From Corylus avellana (taxonomy: Eukaryota > Streptophyta > Magnoliopsida > Fagales > Betulaceae): 64,000 bases of DNA. The stretch is from assembly GCF_901000735.1 (NCBI RefSeq), contig NC_081549.1, positions 22,931,850 to 22,995,849 on the forward strand, given 5' to 3'. The notes beneath the pieces were generated by a model. It searched no databases. It was not told the origin of the DNA and saw nothing but the letters and a program-made list of their open reading frames with translations. Below, piece after piece: positions 11,735 to 23,000 of this stretch (positions are counted from its first letter, which is position 1; each line of letters begins with the position of its first letter). Position numbers and translations under genes: made by a program.

Positions 11735-12083
11735 CACCCAAAATCATCCAAAAAATTAATCATCCTTTGCACCTCCAAATCCTTGGCGAACTGCATCCTC
11801 TGCTTCTCCAACTCCACCATCTGCCTCAGCTTATCCCACTCCAGCACTACTCCTGTACAGAGAACACTCTCTCTCTCCCCCCCTATAAATACGGAGTTCA
11901 CTCCTGTACAAAGAGTATGAGAAGGAGGGAGAGAGATGGAGCACCGGCCTTCCCAGCAATGAGATCGACCGGCCGGGTCCAGGCGGAGCGGAGGGTCCAC
12001 GTGGAACGACGGCCTGCACAGCCGCATGACCCTGAACGCGAGCGAGTGCGTCGCCGGACCGTCCCCCTGGACTGCGACGGTGT
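11735..12083 (-). pseudogene. Chimeric gene fragments: TRAPPC13-like N-terminus and trihelix-like C-terminus
   Basis: On the minus strand, 12083 to about 11975 encodes THSLAFRVMRLCRPSFHVD followed by PPLRLDPA. I associate this with the N-terminus of plant trafficking protein particle subunit 13 (DUF974). A roughly 4-base frameshift (extra GGTC after DPA) follows, and the next bases read DLIAG, as expected for that protein, in another frame. Further on, about 11848-11745 reads EWDKLRQMVELEKQRMQFAK, then DLEVQRM. This is a coiled-coil segment typical of C-termini of SIP1-type trihelix transcription factors. It ends at a stop soon after. Two unrelated coding pieces sit side by side on one strand, without introns or the rest of either gene. 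This suggests capture by a transposon (Pack-MULE or Helitron) or assembly of debris by repair. The TRAPPC13-like part is strikingly GC-rich at third positions compared with nearby genes. Both family calls are from memory of motifs. Confidence 0.55.
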
Positions 12084-12341
12084 AAGAGGGAGACGAAGGA
12101 GACGTGAATAGAAAGTTTACAATTGGCATCAAGATTCATGAAATTAGTGAAAAATAACTCTAAAAATAGTTTACAAAAATGTTTTTTAAAAAAAAAAAAA
12201 GGGTTACATCTTATACACTAATTAATGGAGCTGCCAAGTGCCAACTAGTAGAAAATATTTTTTTTTTTTTTTTTTTACTAGTCATACATTAATTTTCTAA
12301 TTTTCTACATAAACCTTAAAAAAAAAAAAGGCATGCGCCCA

Positions 12342-14303
12342 TCAAAATTCAAATAGCAGATCAGCATCGGCAAAGTCAGCCGAGCCTACCAAGGTCCTAG
12401 AAATACCATCCCCATTATCGGACTCAATGGGTGATGATGATAAGTCAGTGATGCTGTTGTAGAATGATTCGAGTGCCGTCTCATCCGGTGACACGAGATA
12501 ATCAGACGATGATGATTGGTTGTTGTGGGTGATGTCATCGGCGGCGGGCATCTCCTCCTTGTATTCCTGCTTGACCACTGATTGGAAAGATGATGAGAGA
12601 AATGGGTGGTTGTGTTTGTTTGTGAAGGTGTTGTCGAAGCTTAGAACAAATGGAGAATCATCAGGAGAAGCATCCAAGATTAATTCCGGCACTTTTGAGA
12701 ACGTTCTGCACGTGTGATGCCCAATATATATTGTCCTGTGCATTACCGGATCCTCTTGGATTCTTTGCACCTGTTTGGCCGCTTGGCATCCCTGATCATG
12801 TTTATGAGTGCACCTGTAATAATGCCTGCACAAAATAATGGATTGGAATCAAATTGTGTTACACTTGATGGTTGAGAGACTTAGGACTACTACAAACTAT
12901 AATTAAACATATTAATTTAGGCCAAATCAAAACAATCTTAATCTTAGATTAGGGCGCGATGTTACAGTGTACCAGACCCGATATTTATTTTACAGTTGGC
13001 ACGGTCGCTAGGTATTTAATTGAATCCCGAACCACAACTGTTGACAGCTGTTAAGCACGTACTCAAGTATCTTAGGACATCGAGGAATTATATTACTTAT
13101 CTACCATAGTAAAGATTTGATTCATGATTTTCAAGGATTCTTTCTTTACCCTTGGTAGTGGAGTCATAAGTTGGACGATTATTAAGCAATTTTGTGTTGC
13201 TAATTCCACTATGAAAAATGAATATGTTTGCAGAAAAAAAAAAAAAAAAAAATCTACTTTATTTCTTTAAGAGTAATGTTACTTTTCGCTAAAGCTAAGG
13301 GTGGGGTCATAGCCTCCCAATTTTTTTTTAAAAAACCCCTTATATTTCTCTAAGAGTAATGTTACTTTTCACTAAAGCAAATGGTAGGGTCATAGCCTCC
13401 CAATTTTTTTTAAAAAAAATTCCTTAAATTATTGTTTTATATATATATAATTCTTCTAAAATTTAGTCCTTTTTTCCTTAAAAATCCTTTCTTTTTTTTT
13501 TTTTTTTTTGCCTTTTAATCAAAAATTTTAGTTTCACCCCAACAGTTGACATGATGTGTTACTATATATATATTTAACACGCTTGTGAGATGAGTGTAAA
13601 TATTAGTAGCATTCTTCATTTATTTATTTTTGTTTTTCAAAATCATTTTTAAGAATAAAGAAAAAGAATTTCTTCGCATGTTTTTCTGATTAATAAAGGG
13701 AAAGATAATGTGTCAATAAAATATACCTTGGGTATTTAGCATTAAGGATCGCCTTTTGTCCGTACTTTCTCCATGCATGGCCGTCATCGATCAGAGTTGG
13801 GGTGTCTTTAGTTATCGTCTGTGAAGTCCTCCTGCAAGTAAGAATTTGTATTTATTTCTGAGAAAAAAAATAAATAATAATAATAATTTAATCCCTTCAA
13901 AATTTCAGTACGAAAATCGAAAACACTTGCTTCGAGTGGAATATCCTCCTTACCTTCTCTTATAACATCCCCTCCGATCCTTCACCGTTGAAATACTCCG
14001 ACAACTTTCGCCGGAAGATTCCGACTTGGGCGCATCCCAGCAAGGCGAACTGGCTTGGGTATTGGGCTGAACCTGAGTAACGTCGACGTCGACGTCGGAC
14101 TCGGCAGAATTCAATAACGAAAGAGTGTTTGCGAAGGAGTTCAAGATTTTGAGAACGAGATCTTTTTCCGGGGCTGACCCATCATATCCGATCGACTTAC
14201 TGAGCAGTCCCCGGAGCTGATTTGCGAATTCACGGCCTTGAATGAGCTCTTCAATCGCTTTTCTGGGTTTCGACGGCGAGTTTTCCGGCCAAGAACACCC
14301 CAT
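12342..14303 (-). CDS. WRKY transcription factor, group III (WRKY70/54-like)
   Basis: Exons (minus) are 14303-13954, 13831-13727 and 12825-12342, totalling 939 nt (312 residues plus TGA) with phases closing. The protein starts MGCSWPENSPSKPRKAIEEL, with an N-terminal helical region about residues 13-65. The DNA-binding domain lies in exons 2-3. WRKYGQK is at residues 137-143, followed by a C-X7-C-X23-H-X-C zinc finger beginning CTHKHDQGC; the HTC end and the X7/X23 spacing define group III. The intron splits the codon for Arg in YPR-HYYRC, the conserved WRKY-core intron position. The C-terminus is acidic and serine-rich, likely for activation. The CTHKxDQGC finger is most like WRKY70/54, regulators at the salicylate/jasmonate crossroads, so a defence or senescence role is inferred. 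The 5' flank contains a GA-rich 5' UTR. Intron 2 carries a tandem repeat (13261-13413). Confidence 0.92.
13261..13413. repeat. Two-copy tandem repeat, 83-bp period, in WRKY intron 2
   Basis: The segments 13261-13331 and 13344-13413 share taagagtaatgttactttt, then gtcatagcctcccaa, then a T-run. A possible inverted end (gtagcattctt) lies near 13606. The block may therefore be the duplicated end of an old 'agagtaatgttac' TIR element similar to those at 28402 and 62276. Confidence 0.6.
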
Positions 14304-17300
14304 TTTTTTTTTTGTGTGTGTGAGAGAGAGAGAGCTGTGGTGAGGATCTAGTTGCCAAGTGAAGCCAACCAAGGGTGCCTTTTTATGTGGGAAATGAAAG
14401 AGGAGGTTCTGAGGAACCCAGATGGGAAAATTCCTCACGTTTAGGGGGTATGCAAACCCCACTCGCGGTTCAGAAGTTTCATCGTCACTCTCTTCATCCT
14501 GACCGATACTTGTTTCAATCTGAGGTTGTAAGCGCGTGGGTAAGGTGGGCTTGCCTCCTACGACTCGTATGCGACGTCACGGTCCTTATGTCATGCTGTA
14601 ATCGTCACCTTCATAAATATTTTCAAGTGGTACCCCCATTTTCTCTAATTGAATAAACTGAATATAACACAAAGACTATTATAACCTTTAGTTGAGAAAG
14701 GCAAAGCAAAGGATATTCTCGGTTTCTAATCAAATCACATGTATTTCCTAATTTCCATTCAATCCAAATTTTGGGAATCAGCTCTTTTTTCTTTTTCTTT
14801 TTTTAATTTTTTTCGTCCAATGGCCAAAAAGCCTAATTCCAACCACAACCACCACAACAATGATTATGTCCTTTCGTCATAATCTACTTAAAGCTAGGTT
14901 ATCTTTGCGACTAAAGAGAAATCGTTTCTTTTAAGAGAGACTCACAAATTTGAAATCAACGCCGCCCTTTCAACCATTGTTGACGACATTGTTGCCACCA
15001 CCGACAAAACATAAAAATTCTTTTAAACTTTATGTCACATATCATAATAAATTATTTTCTCATATAGCTAATTTTTATTTAATTTCTAACTTCGACAATC
15101 GATTTCTTAGATTTTATTCCACTATCAAATAGCTAGAGATCCTTCAATCATTTTACCATCAAATTTTATAATTTTCTATATGATAAGTGTGTCACATTTG
15201 ACATGTCATGCACAAAGTATCAACGGCATCTTAATAAGGGTAATTTTATACATCACTACCCATCTCCTAAATCTTATGTGATATGGTTTTCAAAAACTAA
15301 AAAACAAATTCTTATCCACCAAATGCCGTGAAAATCACGCCATATAAAAATTGAGAGAATAAAAGAAAAATGAGAGGCAATGGACAGAATTAGTCTATCG
15401 CCCTAAGAAACTTGGTTGAATCCCAAATAGCAAAAGACAAACAAAAGATAGCACAAAAAGACGATTAAAACCTTGAGTTGAGAAATACCAAGAAAGGGTT
15501 TTGACGGGTTTTCGTAGTTGTAACAATACGACAGTAGGCAGGTAGTTGCATGTTTTGAAGTTTCAAGTACTGCTTCTTTTTAATATTGGATTGGATAAGC
15601 ACCAAGTGGGATTGATAGTGTGTGGTAAAGGACCGTCATCCTCCATGTGCCTCATCTTAATGCGCCTTCCCAGATGCATCCCTTCCTACCACTAGAATAT
15701 TCTGTTTTTCTACTATATAGTTTCTTGGATTTCTTCAAATAATTAATTATCTAACCAACCTTTTAACACTTATAACAAAAATTATGTCCTTTCTGCATTG
15801 GCTGGTTGTTGAATAATTATAAAGAGAAATCACATAATCCACTCATCGGGATTTTCAACAATTTTGCTACTTGAACGTTTAAAATTTATTTAGACAAATA
15901 ATTTTTATATTAACTTTTTCACAGTTGTTATTCAGATTGTTAGAGTTCAGGCGACAAAATTATTACAAAAATCTTTATCCAAAACTCATCTTCATTCATA
16001 TGGTTAACATGAAAATGTTCATTAATCTTTAACTTTTTTTTTTTTTAATAAAGAGTGATCTAATAATTATTAACATTATCGTATCAATTCAATAAAATAA
16101 TAGTAAAATGTGAGATTTACTTGTTTATAAATGATCATCACATGTTTATGGATATTCGAGCCCTGAGTGCATCTTCAATTCAATTCAGTGGCAATGAACA
16201 CTGAGAGCAACAAACGTTGCTGTGCTACCTTGATTAATACTGTCAGACAATACAGTATTATTAACTTTAATATTGACAGCATGTGCTGTGGTGGGTAGTT
16301 TTCTATTGTTGAAAATAATTTATCCTAAAAATATACAAGGAAAAAAAAAAAAAGAGCTTTGCAGTATATTTTTTGGGATACTTAATGCATTTTATAAAAA
16401 TAACTTACTAAATATTTCAGTTATTAAGAAGAATATTAAATAAAATTTTTTTAATAACTTTAAATTTGTAAGATGAATAGTGATTTAAGGGTAATAAAAA
16501 TTAAAAATAGGTTTGAAATGGTCTACCATTTGTGTGTGGCATTCTATAACTTGTTAAGAAGTTTATGGGACCATATTTATCTCATAAGAGAAATTAAGAA
16601 ATGCAACGACATCTCTCACCTAATCATCCAATTAATTGATAAACTAACAATTGAAAAGCTCACTACTCACTAGTAAATGAAAATTAGAAACTGAATGAAA
16701 AGTATAATAGAAACTAATGCTTCGATTGTTTATATAAATGGGTTCTTTCCTTCCCTTTTCTTTGGAGGGTTGCTGTGTAATGAAGAAAAAAGAAAAAAAT
16801 CCTATCTTAAGAAGAAGATGGAGGGACCATGTCTGACGAGGAGAACGTGTTCACACTGGTTTGAAGAGAAGAACGCGTTCACACTCCCCAACCTCTCAAC
16901 ATCAGATTCTAGTCAACGGATTCAAACAATTCAAACAGAAAAATTGTTGGGATTCAAAACCATGCATAGGAAACTTGAACGAAAAGACAGTTAATTCGTT
17001 TTTTTTTTTTTCTTGGGAACCAAACTCTGAAAATAGTAACAATAGAAAAGAACCAAAAGTGTTTGTCCCGAACAATAGAGCTTCTTATGTTTCATAATCT
17101 ATGAATTGGATTCTAAGTTAAGCCAGACAAAAGGAGGAGACAATAAATATGCCAGCAGACAAAACATTTAAACTGATTTGGTTTTGGAAAATTTTCAATT
17201 CAAATAAAAACTGCCCTCTTCTCTCTGCATTTGTCCCACTTCAAGTAGTGGTTAATCCTGATTCCTGCATGAAGAGGACATTGGGATTGATTGTAAATGC

Positions 17301-17481
17301 TTGCCTAGATTGTAGCCTGTGTAATTACAATTATGAGAGGCTCTCAGCCATGCTCGAATTCGTGATTCAAAATGGCAGAACTTGTTGGTTCCATAAATAA
17401 ATATAACGCGATACGAATGGCATAGGATTGGGATCCCTATAATTCACAATATAAATGAGTACGGCTGACATTGACCTATTT
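14304..17481. other. WRKY 5' flank and spacer
   Basis: The first about 150 bp upstream of the WRKY ATG includes a GA-repeat 5' UTR. The rest is AT-rich. Small ORFs at 16473-17400 show no recognisable family or plausible splice structure. No RNA gene was seen. Confidence 0.45.
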
Positions 17482-17881
17482 TAATTTTTAGGAGAAACTT
17501 CACTAATGACCTCCAAACTTTCACCCGTTTTGAAATACCCCTTTAAACTTCAAAATCTCTAAATTTAGTTCCTTGAACTTTCAATTGCTCTCAATTTGGA
17601 CCATTCCGTTAATTTTAGTCGTTAAAATTTTTTTAAAAAAAGGACCAAAATATCCCTGATTTTTGTTTTTTTTTTTAAATAAAAAAACGTTTTATAAGTT
17701 GAAATTTTATACAAAAGTCAAGGGTATAAACGTCATGTGATGTTTAAAATCTGACGGAGGGGTCCAAATTGAAAGGAATTGAAAGTTCAGGGGACTAAAT
17801 TGAGAGATTTTGAAGTTCAGAAGGGTATTTCAAAACGGGTAAAAGTTTGAGAGTCCTTAGTGAAGTTTTCCCTAATTTTTA
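17482..17881. mobile_element. MULE-type MITE, 382 bp, with perfect 9-bp target duplication
   Basis: The element is 17491-17872. The left end reads ggagaaacttcactaatgac. The right end, inverted, reads gggaaaacttcactaaggac. Similarity continues inward for more than 100 bp (tcacccgttttgaaatac on both arms). The flanks 17482-17490 and 17873-17881 are both TAATTTTTA. It is non-coding. It is a different sequence family from the element at 10224 but has the same transposition signature. Confidence 0.9.
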
Positions 17882-18133
17882 AGTGTCTTTTCTTTTATTT
17901 TCTTTAAGTGGTGGACAAGAAGAGCCAAAATTGGCGTGATAAGGGGATCTGAAGGTTGTGTGGCCTTGGAAGAATGAGAGAAATCCAAAAAGAAGCTGGC
18001 TAACAATACAAGACAAAAGGAGGATTCTCAGCCCCTTATTTATGTTTCATCATCCAAGAGTCGACTAAACTGAGAACCCCATCCCTGAATTAGGGTAGAG
18101 CGACTTAAAATTGCCTTGGTCTCAGTAAGGGCA

Positions 18134-19266
18134 TACGAGCATTCCCAGCAGCTACCCAACCATTTTCCCTATATTTAAGGATCCAAACTACTTTTTGCTT
18201 TCCTATCTACAAAAACTTCACAATAGCTTCCCTTTACCATTCCCTACATCATTAAAATATTATTTTTATTTTCATTAAAATAATATTTTCTTTTATTCTA
18301 TAAAAAATTTTCTTTTTCTTTTCATCTCTCTCATCTCCGTCTTCTTTCTCTCCCTGTCTTCTTCACTCTCTGTTTCCTTCTTTTCTTTCCCCCCATCCGC
18401 ACCTCTCCCTTTCTCTATCTCACTCTCTGCCTCACTTTTCCCCCAGCAATTTCTTGCTCACGAAGACAGACAAGGAGAGAACAAGAGAGAAGAGAGAGAG
18501 AGAGAGAGAGTGATGCAGAGAGAGCTGGGAGAGGGACGGAGAGAGATGGTGAGAGAGAGAAAGCTCAGCAGACGGCCACGGCGAAGCCGTGAGTGGCTGG
18601 ACAGCGGCTTTTGGGCTCAGAATCATTCCTTAGGTAAAATTCTCCTTCCTTTAGTTATGGGTATTTGATTGTGATGGGGTTGATTCTCTGGGTATTCGAT
18701 TTGGGTAATCAATTGTGTTCTTGAGGATTTTTGATTGTCTTGAGTGGCTGGTTGGGTGTTGAGTTTCGGTTCTAATTGAGGTGTTCTTAGAATCTGTTTT
18801 GAGATGGTTTGGCCGAATGGATTTCGAGTTTCTTGAGTTTTGGTTGAGTTGCTGAGTTCTGGAACGATTTAAGCTCTTTGGGGAGGATTGATTTTGTGGA
18901 TTTTATTTGTTGTTTAATTTTGGGTGTAAATCCTTTGAGTGGCCGTGAGAGTGAAGATGGAGTATTGAAGATGGAGATTTGCTTTGTGTCGAGATGAAAT
19001 GCAGAAGAGGGCAGAGAAGAAGAACGGAGAAAAATAGTGGGCGTGAAAAGATGTGAGAGGAGAGAGAGTTTTTTTTTTTTTATGATTATAATAAGGCAAA
19101 GGATCGCTACAGTGGAACCCAATACATTGGGTTCCACTGTAGCATCTAATGGTTTAAGGAATCATATAGGGAATCTGCTGTGGGACGTTTTTTGCGATTT
19201 TTTGAACATATTTCCTAAACATAGGAAACAGACTCCCTTATAGGGAGTCTGCTGGGAATGCTCTAA
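18134..19266. mobile_element. PIF/Harbinger-like non-autonomous element carrying gene-like 5' sequence
   Basis: The ends are GAGCATTCCCAGCAG at 18137 and CTGCTGGGAATGCTC ending at 19263. The 15-bp inverted termini are perfect. The 3-bp flanks are TAC and TAA, close to the TAA/TTA duplication of Harbinger elements. The 1.1-kb interior has no transposase. Between about 18330 and 18640 it has a CT/GA-rich block and a short GC-richer stretch ending in ttccttag|gtaaaattctc. This looks like a host 5' UTR, an exon edge and the start of an intron, which suggests acquired gene sequence. Confidence 0.65.
19106..19143. repeat. Perfect 38-bp palindrome (18-bp arms, 2-nt spacer)
   Basis: GCTACAGTGGAACCCAAT is followed by AC and then its exact inverse complement. 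It lies inside the Harbinger-like element near its right end. Confidence 0.9.
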
Positions 19267-20030
19267 CCGGTGGCTTACCATTTAAAAAGTTTATCAACTC
19301 TTTAATGTGCAAATATGGTTGATGGTAATTGAGAAATTCTAAACTATACATTTTTGACACTTTCTCATTCATTCTAAAGCTGCAAAAGAAGTCAAGCCTG
19401 TATAACTATTATGTACCTTCTTTTTTTTTCCTCTTTTTTAAAACATCAACTCTCTGTGCTTGGCCACCACACTGTTATTTTCACTTCCGCCAACACCAAA
19501 TCATGTAAAATTCAATTAAATTGCTGAAGATCCATCTTGATGGGTCTCCTCGACCTCCTTTTGCACCTTTTTTCCCTCCCCTATCTGCATCATCTCATCC
19601 TGCAGCCACCAAAAGACACTCTTCTTGGCATAAAACATCCATCTGCTTTCTATCCTCTAACTGGTTAATCAGCTCTATTGTCCAACGACAATCACTTCTT
19701 TTACTTTGCCACCCATCTGAAGAATGAGAAGCAGAAGACAACAAGGCCAAAGAATTATAAAGAACTCTATTATACTTTCATCCCATTATGCTGATGTGGC
19801 AGGGTGCAGTATCTTTAAAACAATGACTGATCTAAGGGCTACCATACCCTGTCACATCAACATAATAGGATAAAAATGAAGAATATAGGATGGAAAAAAC
19901 ACCAGAAAAATTAAACACATGCTGCTTACCATTAAACTTCACAAACAAGCTCTCCAAGAAAGCCATATGATGGACAAACCCAAGGAAAGCCATACAAAAT
20001 GAGGCTCGTCTATACAAGGGAGCATGCACC
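19267..20030. other. 3' flank of the flippase gene
   Basis: This is the presumed 3' UTR and downstream spacer of the minus-strand ALA1-like gene. No other gene is supported. Confidence 0.5.
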
Positions 20031-23000
20031 TTAGCTGGCACCTTGATCTTGCTTTGACCCCAAATAATTATGTTTTCTTAGTATCTCAGCTTCTCTAGCT
20101 ATCTGGATATCTGAAGGCCAAAAAATCTGATGTAGTACTTTGAAAAGGAAGCGAGGAAGCAACGCCACAACTATAATAAGCAAAATGGTGAGCCAGTAGG
20201 TAGGTGAATTCGCCAGATGGTAAATTGTCCTGCCCAAGATTAGAATTAATGTTAGCTCTGTTCTACAAAACCATCACAAATTAGAATGCAGAACGTGTAG
20301 TGGTAGATGTCATGACTAACCAGTAATTGGGAAAGACTGGTATAGAATCCAGTACCACCATACAGGCATATGTAATAAAAATCGATCCCCACACTGCAAC
20401 ATGAGTAAATATTTCCCAGCGCTGAATATCCATAGCCAAGTGCATATTCACAAGAACAACAACTGCAATTGTCCACAAACTGCCCATGCTCCAAATATCA
20501 ATTGAGCTTTCTCTATAGGTGAACAAGGGTATATAGAACAGAACAAGACTCTGCCATAGTGTGTCAATCATCGTGATCCAAAAGAGACGCAAATTGTAAG
20601 CTTCCTGTCTATGCCCAGCACCATAGAGCTTGGGATATCGTAACAGTGTCTTATGGCTCAAGTCTTTGTCCAGAATACCAACAACAATAGTAGGAATAGA
20701 AGTATAAATAACAGAATAAAATACACTGCTCCAATCTGTTAAAGCAGAAGTTGTTGAAAAAGCTGTACATAATATGTACCTACCAATAAAAAAGAAATTC
20801 ATATTAACAAAGAGAAGTTGCATAGAATGGAATTCAAAGAGATAACGAATAAGAAAAAAAAATCATGTTAACAACTTCAAGAGAAGTTGCATATAATGGA
20901 ATTCAAAGCGATGAGAGCATTGTGCATCAAAGAATTCAATCAGAATAATGGATTTCTGGCCTTTGGCCCATAACATTTTGAGGTACACCCCATATCACAT
21001 ATGTAAACCAAATCTTCAAAAAATAAAAGAAAATAAAAAAATTAAGAACCTAGTTTAGAGACTCTTCCACAACTGTTTTAGTTTGTTGTTACAGGACAAT
21101 AATTGATAAAGAATTTGCAAAGATTTCAACATTCTAGATTCAAGATTTCCTATATTCTATACTTTCTAAATCCAACTTAACTAGTATGCAAAAACATAAA
21201 TGAAAATAACTGCATGAACAACATTATTCCTGTTCAAAAACACAAACATCTAGATCTTTTTTATATATATATATAAGTGAAGAATACCATAAGAATCTCA
21301 GATGCTGGATGGAGATGCAGACAAACATCTAAATCTATCATTTATTATTATAAGCCAATGGCTTTGGTAGCACAGTACCAAAGTCCACATGACAGTGCTC
21401 AGGACTTTTTTTTTTTTCTTTCTCCTTTATCAATTTGACACGCTTTTTTTTCAAAACATCAACCAGAAAGAGGGAATATAGAGGGGAAGGGAATTATGTT
21501 TTTACCTACTTGTGCCTAAGATCACTTGGATCTTGGAAATTATTTTTGCACATTTTTTTCCTTTTTAATTTTACTTACACAGAGAGAGAGAGAGAGAGAG
21601 AGAGAAGGGATGGGAAAGACAAACAATTAAATCAGGGAGCAGTGAACAGGGATTCTTCTAGTATCTAATATAGAAAGCAATCCAGTAACACGGAAAGAAA
21701 ACCATGCATACCAGAATAGCATCAATACAAAGACAGCATTACGGTAAAAGTTGTACAGAACCAAGTAACCGACACGCTGATAATTCCAGTGTCCATGCAC
21801 CAAAAGTAATCTTTTCAAAAACCGAAACTGTCCCATGGCAAAATCGGATGCCATCACTGCTTGACGCCCTTCCTGACCGCATATTCCAACACCAACATCC
21901 GCCATTTGGATCATTGAAACATCATTGGCCCCTACCACATGTCATTAATCAGAGAAATGAAAGAAGAAGAACCCAGATAGACTGAATAAAAGTCTTGATT
22001 TTACATGCACCATGAGGCAACCACAAAACACATGTTGAAGAGAGAAGATTAAAATCAATGGTATAACTTCCATGTACATAAGTTAACACAAGCTAGCCAA
22101 AACACACCAAACAAAAATTCAACCCCCTCTCTGCCTCAATAGTAAAAATACTAATAGTGTGGCAACTCACCATCACCTATTGCCAGCGTCAAATCATCAA
22201 TGCGACTCTTGATCAGATCAACTATTCCAGCTTTTTGCAAGGGTGCAACACGACAGCATAGCACAACCCTACAAGAAGTTGCAAGGTCGAAAAGCTGTAG
22301 AAAGATGAAAGAAGTAATTCATTAGCAAAAGTCATAAACATAAAGAATGCAATGTAAAAGAATGCACTTAGAGAAATTATGAAATGAAAGCAAAGTGTTA
22401 TCCCAAGAATAAAGAGAAGTAGAACAGCTCTCACACACATATCATATTGCAACAAAATCCTCTTAGGGGAGGGGAGGGGAGGGGGTGGGGTGGGGCTACT
22501 CTTACCTCCGACTCCAGATCCTTTTTTTCTAAAATATACACCAAACTGTTCCCATCGATTATGAGTGCTAGTGGCACCCTCGAGATTCCATCTTTCATCC
22601 CTGCATTCCACCCAGGCACATTGGACAATTTCATATCGACGGGTATGTCAAGATAGTCTGTTTCAGCATTACTTTTAGAGTTCAGAATTTGATTTCTTCC
22701 AGTCGATGATTTAACACCATATTTGGATTTAGCATCAGCCAAAAGATTTCTGCATTCATCTTCAGAATTGCCATTTATAATAATTTGCTGCATATCCGAG
22801 GTCAGCAGCTTGCAAGAGAGACCAATCGAAATCGCTGTTTCTTGCTTATCACCTGTCAGAACCCAGACCTTGATTCCGGCTTGCCGGAGAGCCTCAATGG
22901 CTTCTGGAACACCATCTTGTAGCTTGTCCTCAATTGCAGTAGCCCCAAGAAGCTTTAAGTTGCATTCTATAAAAGCTGCCGTTTGACGTAGTTTCATCAC

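Noticed and set aside
11662..12111. 149-codon plus-strand ORF
   Set aside because: The recognisable protein similarity (TRAPPC13-like, trihelix-like) is on the other strand; this frame gives low-complexity Pro/Leu and Arg-rich sequence.
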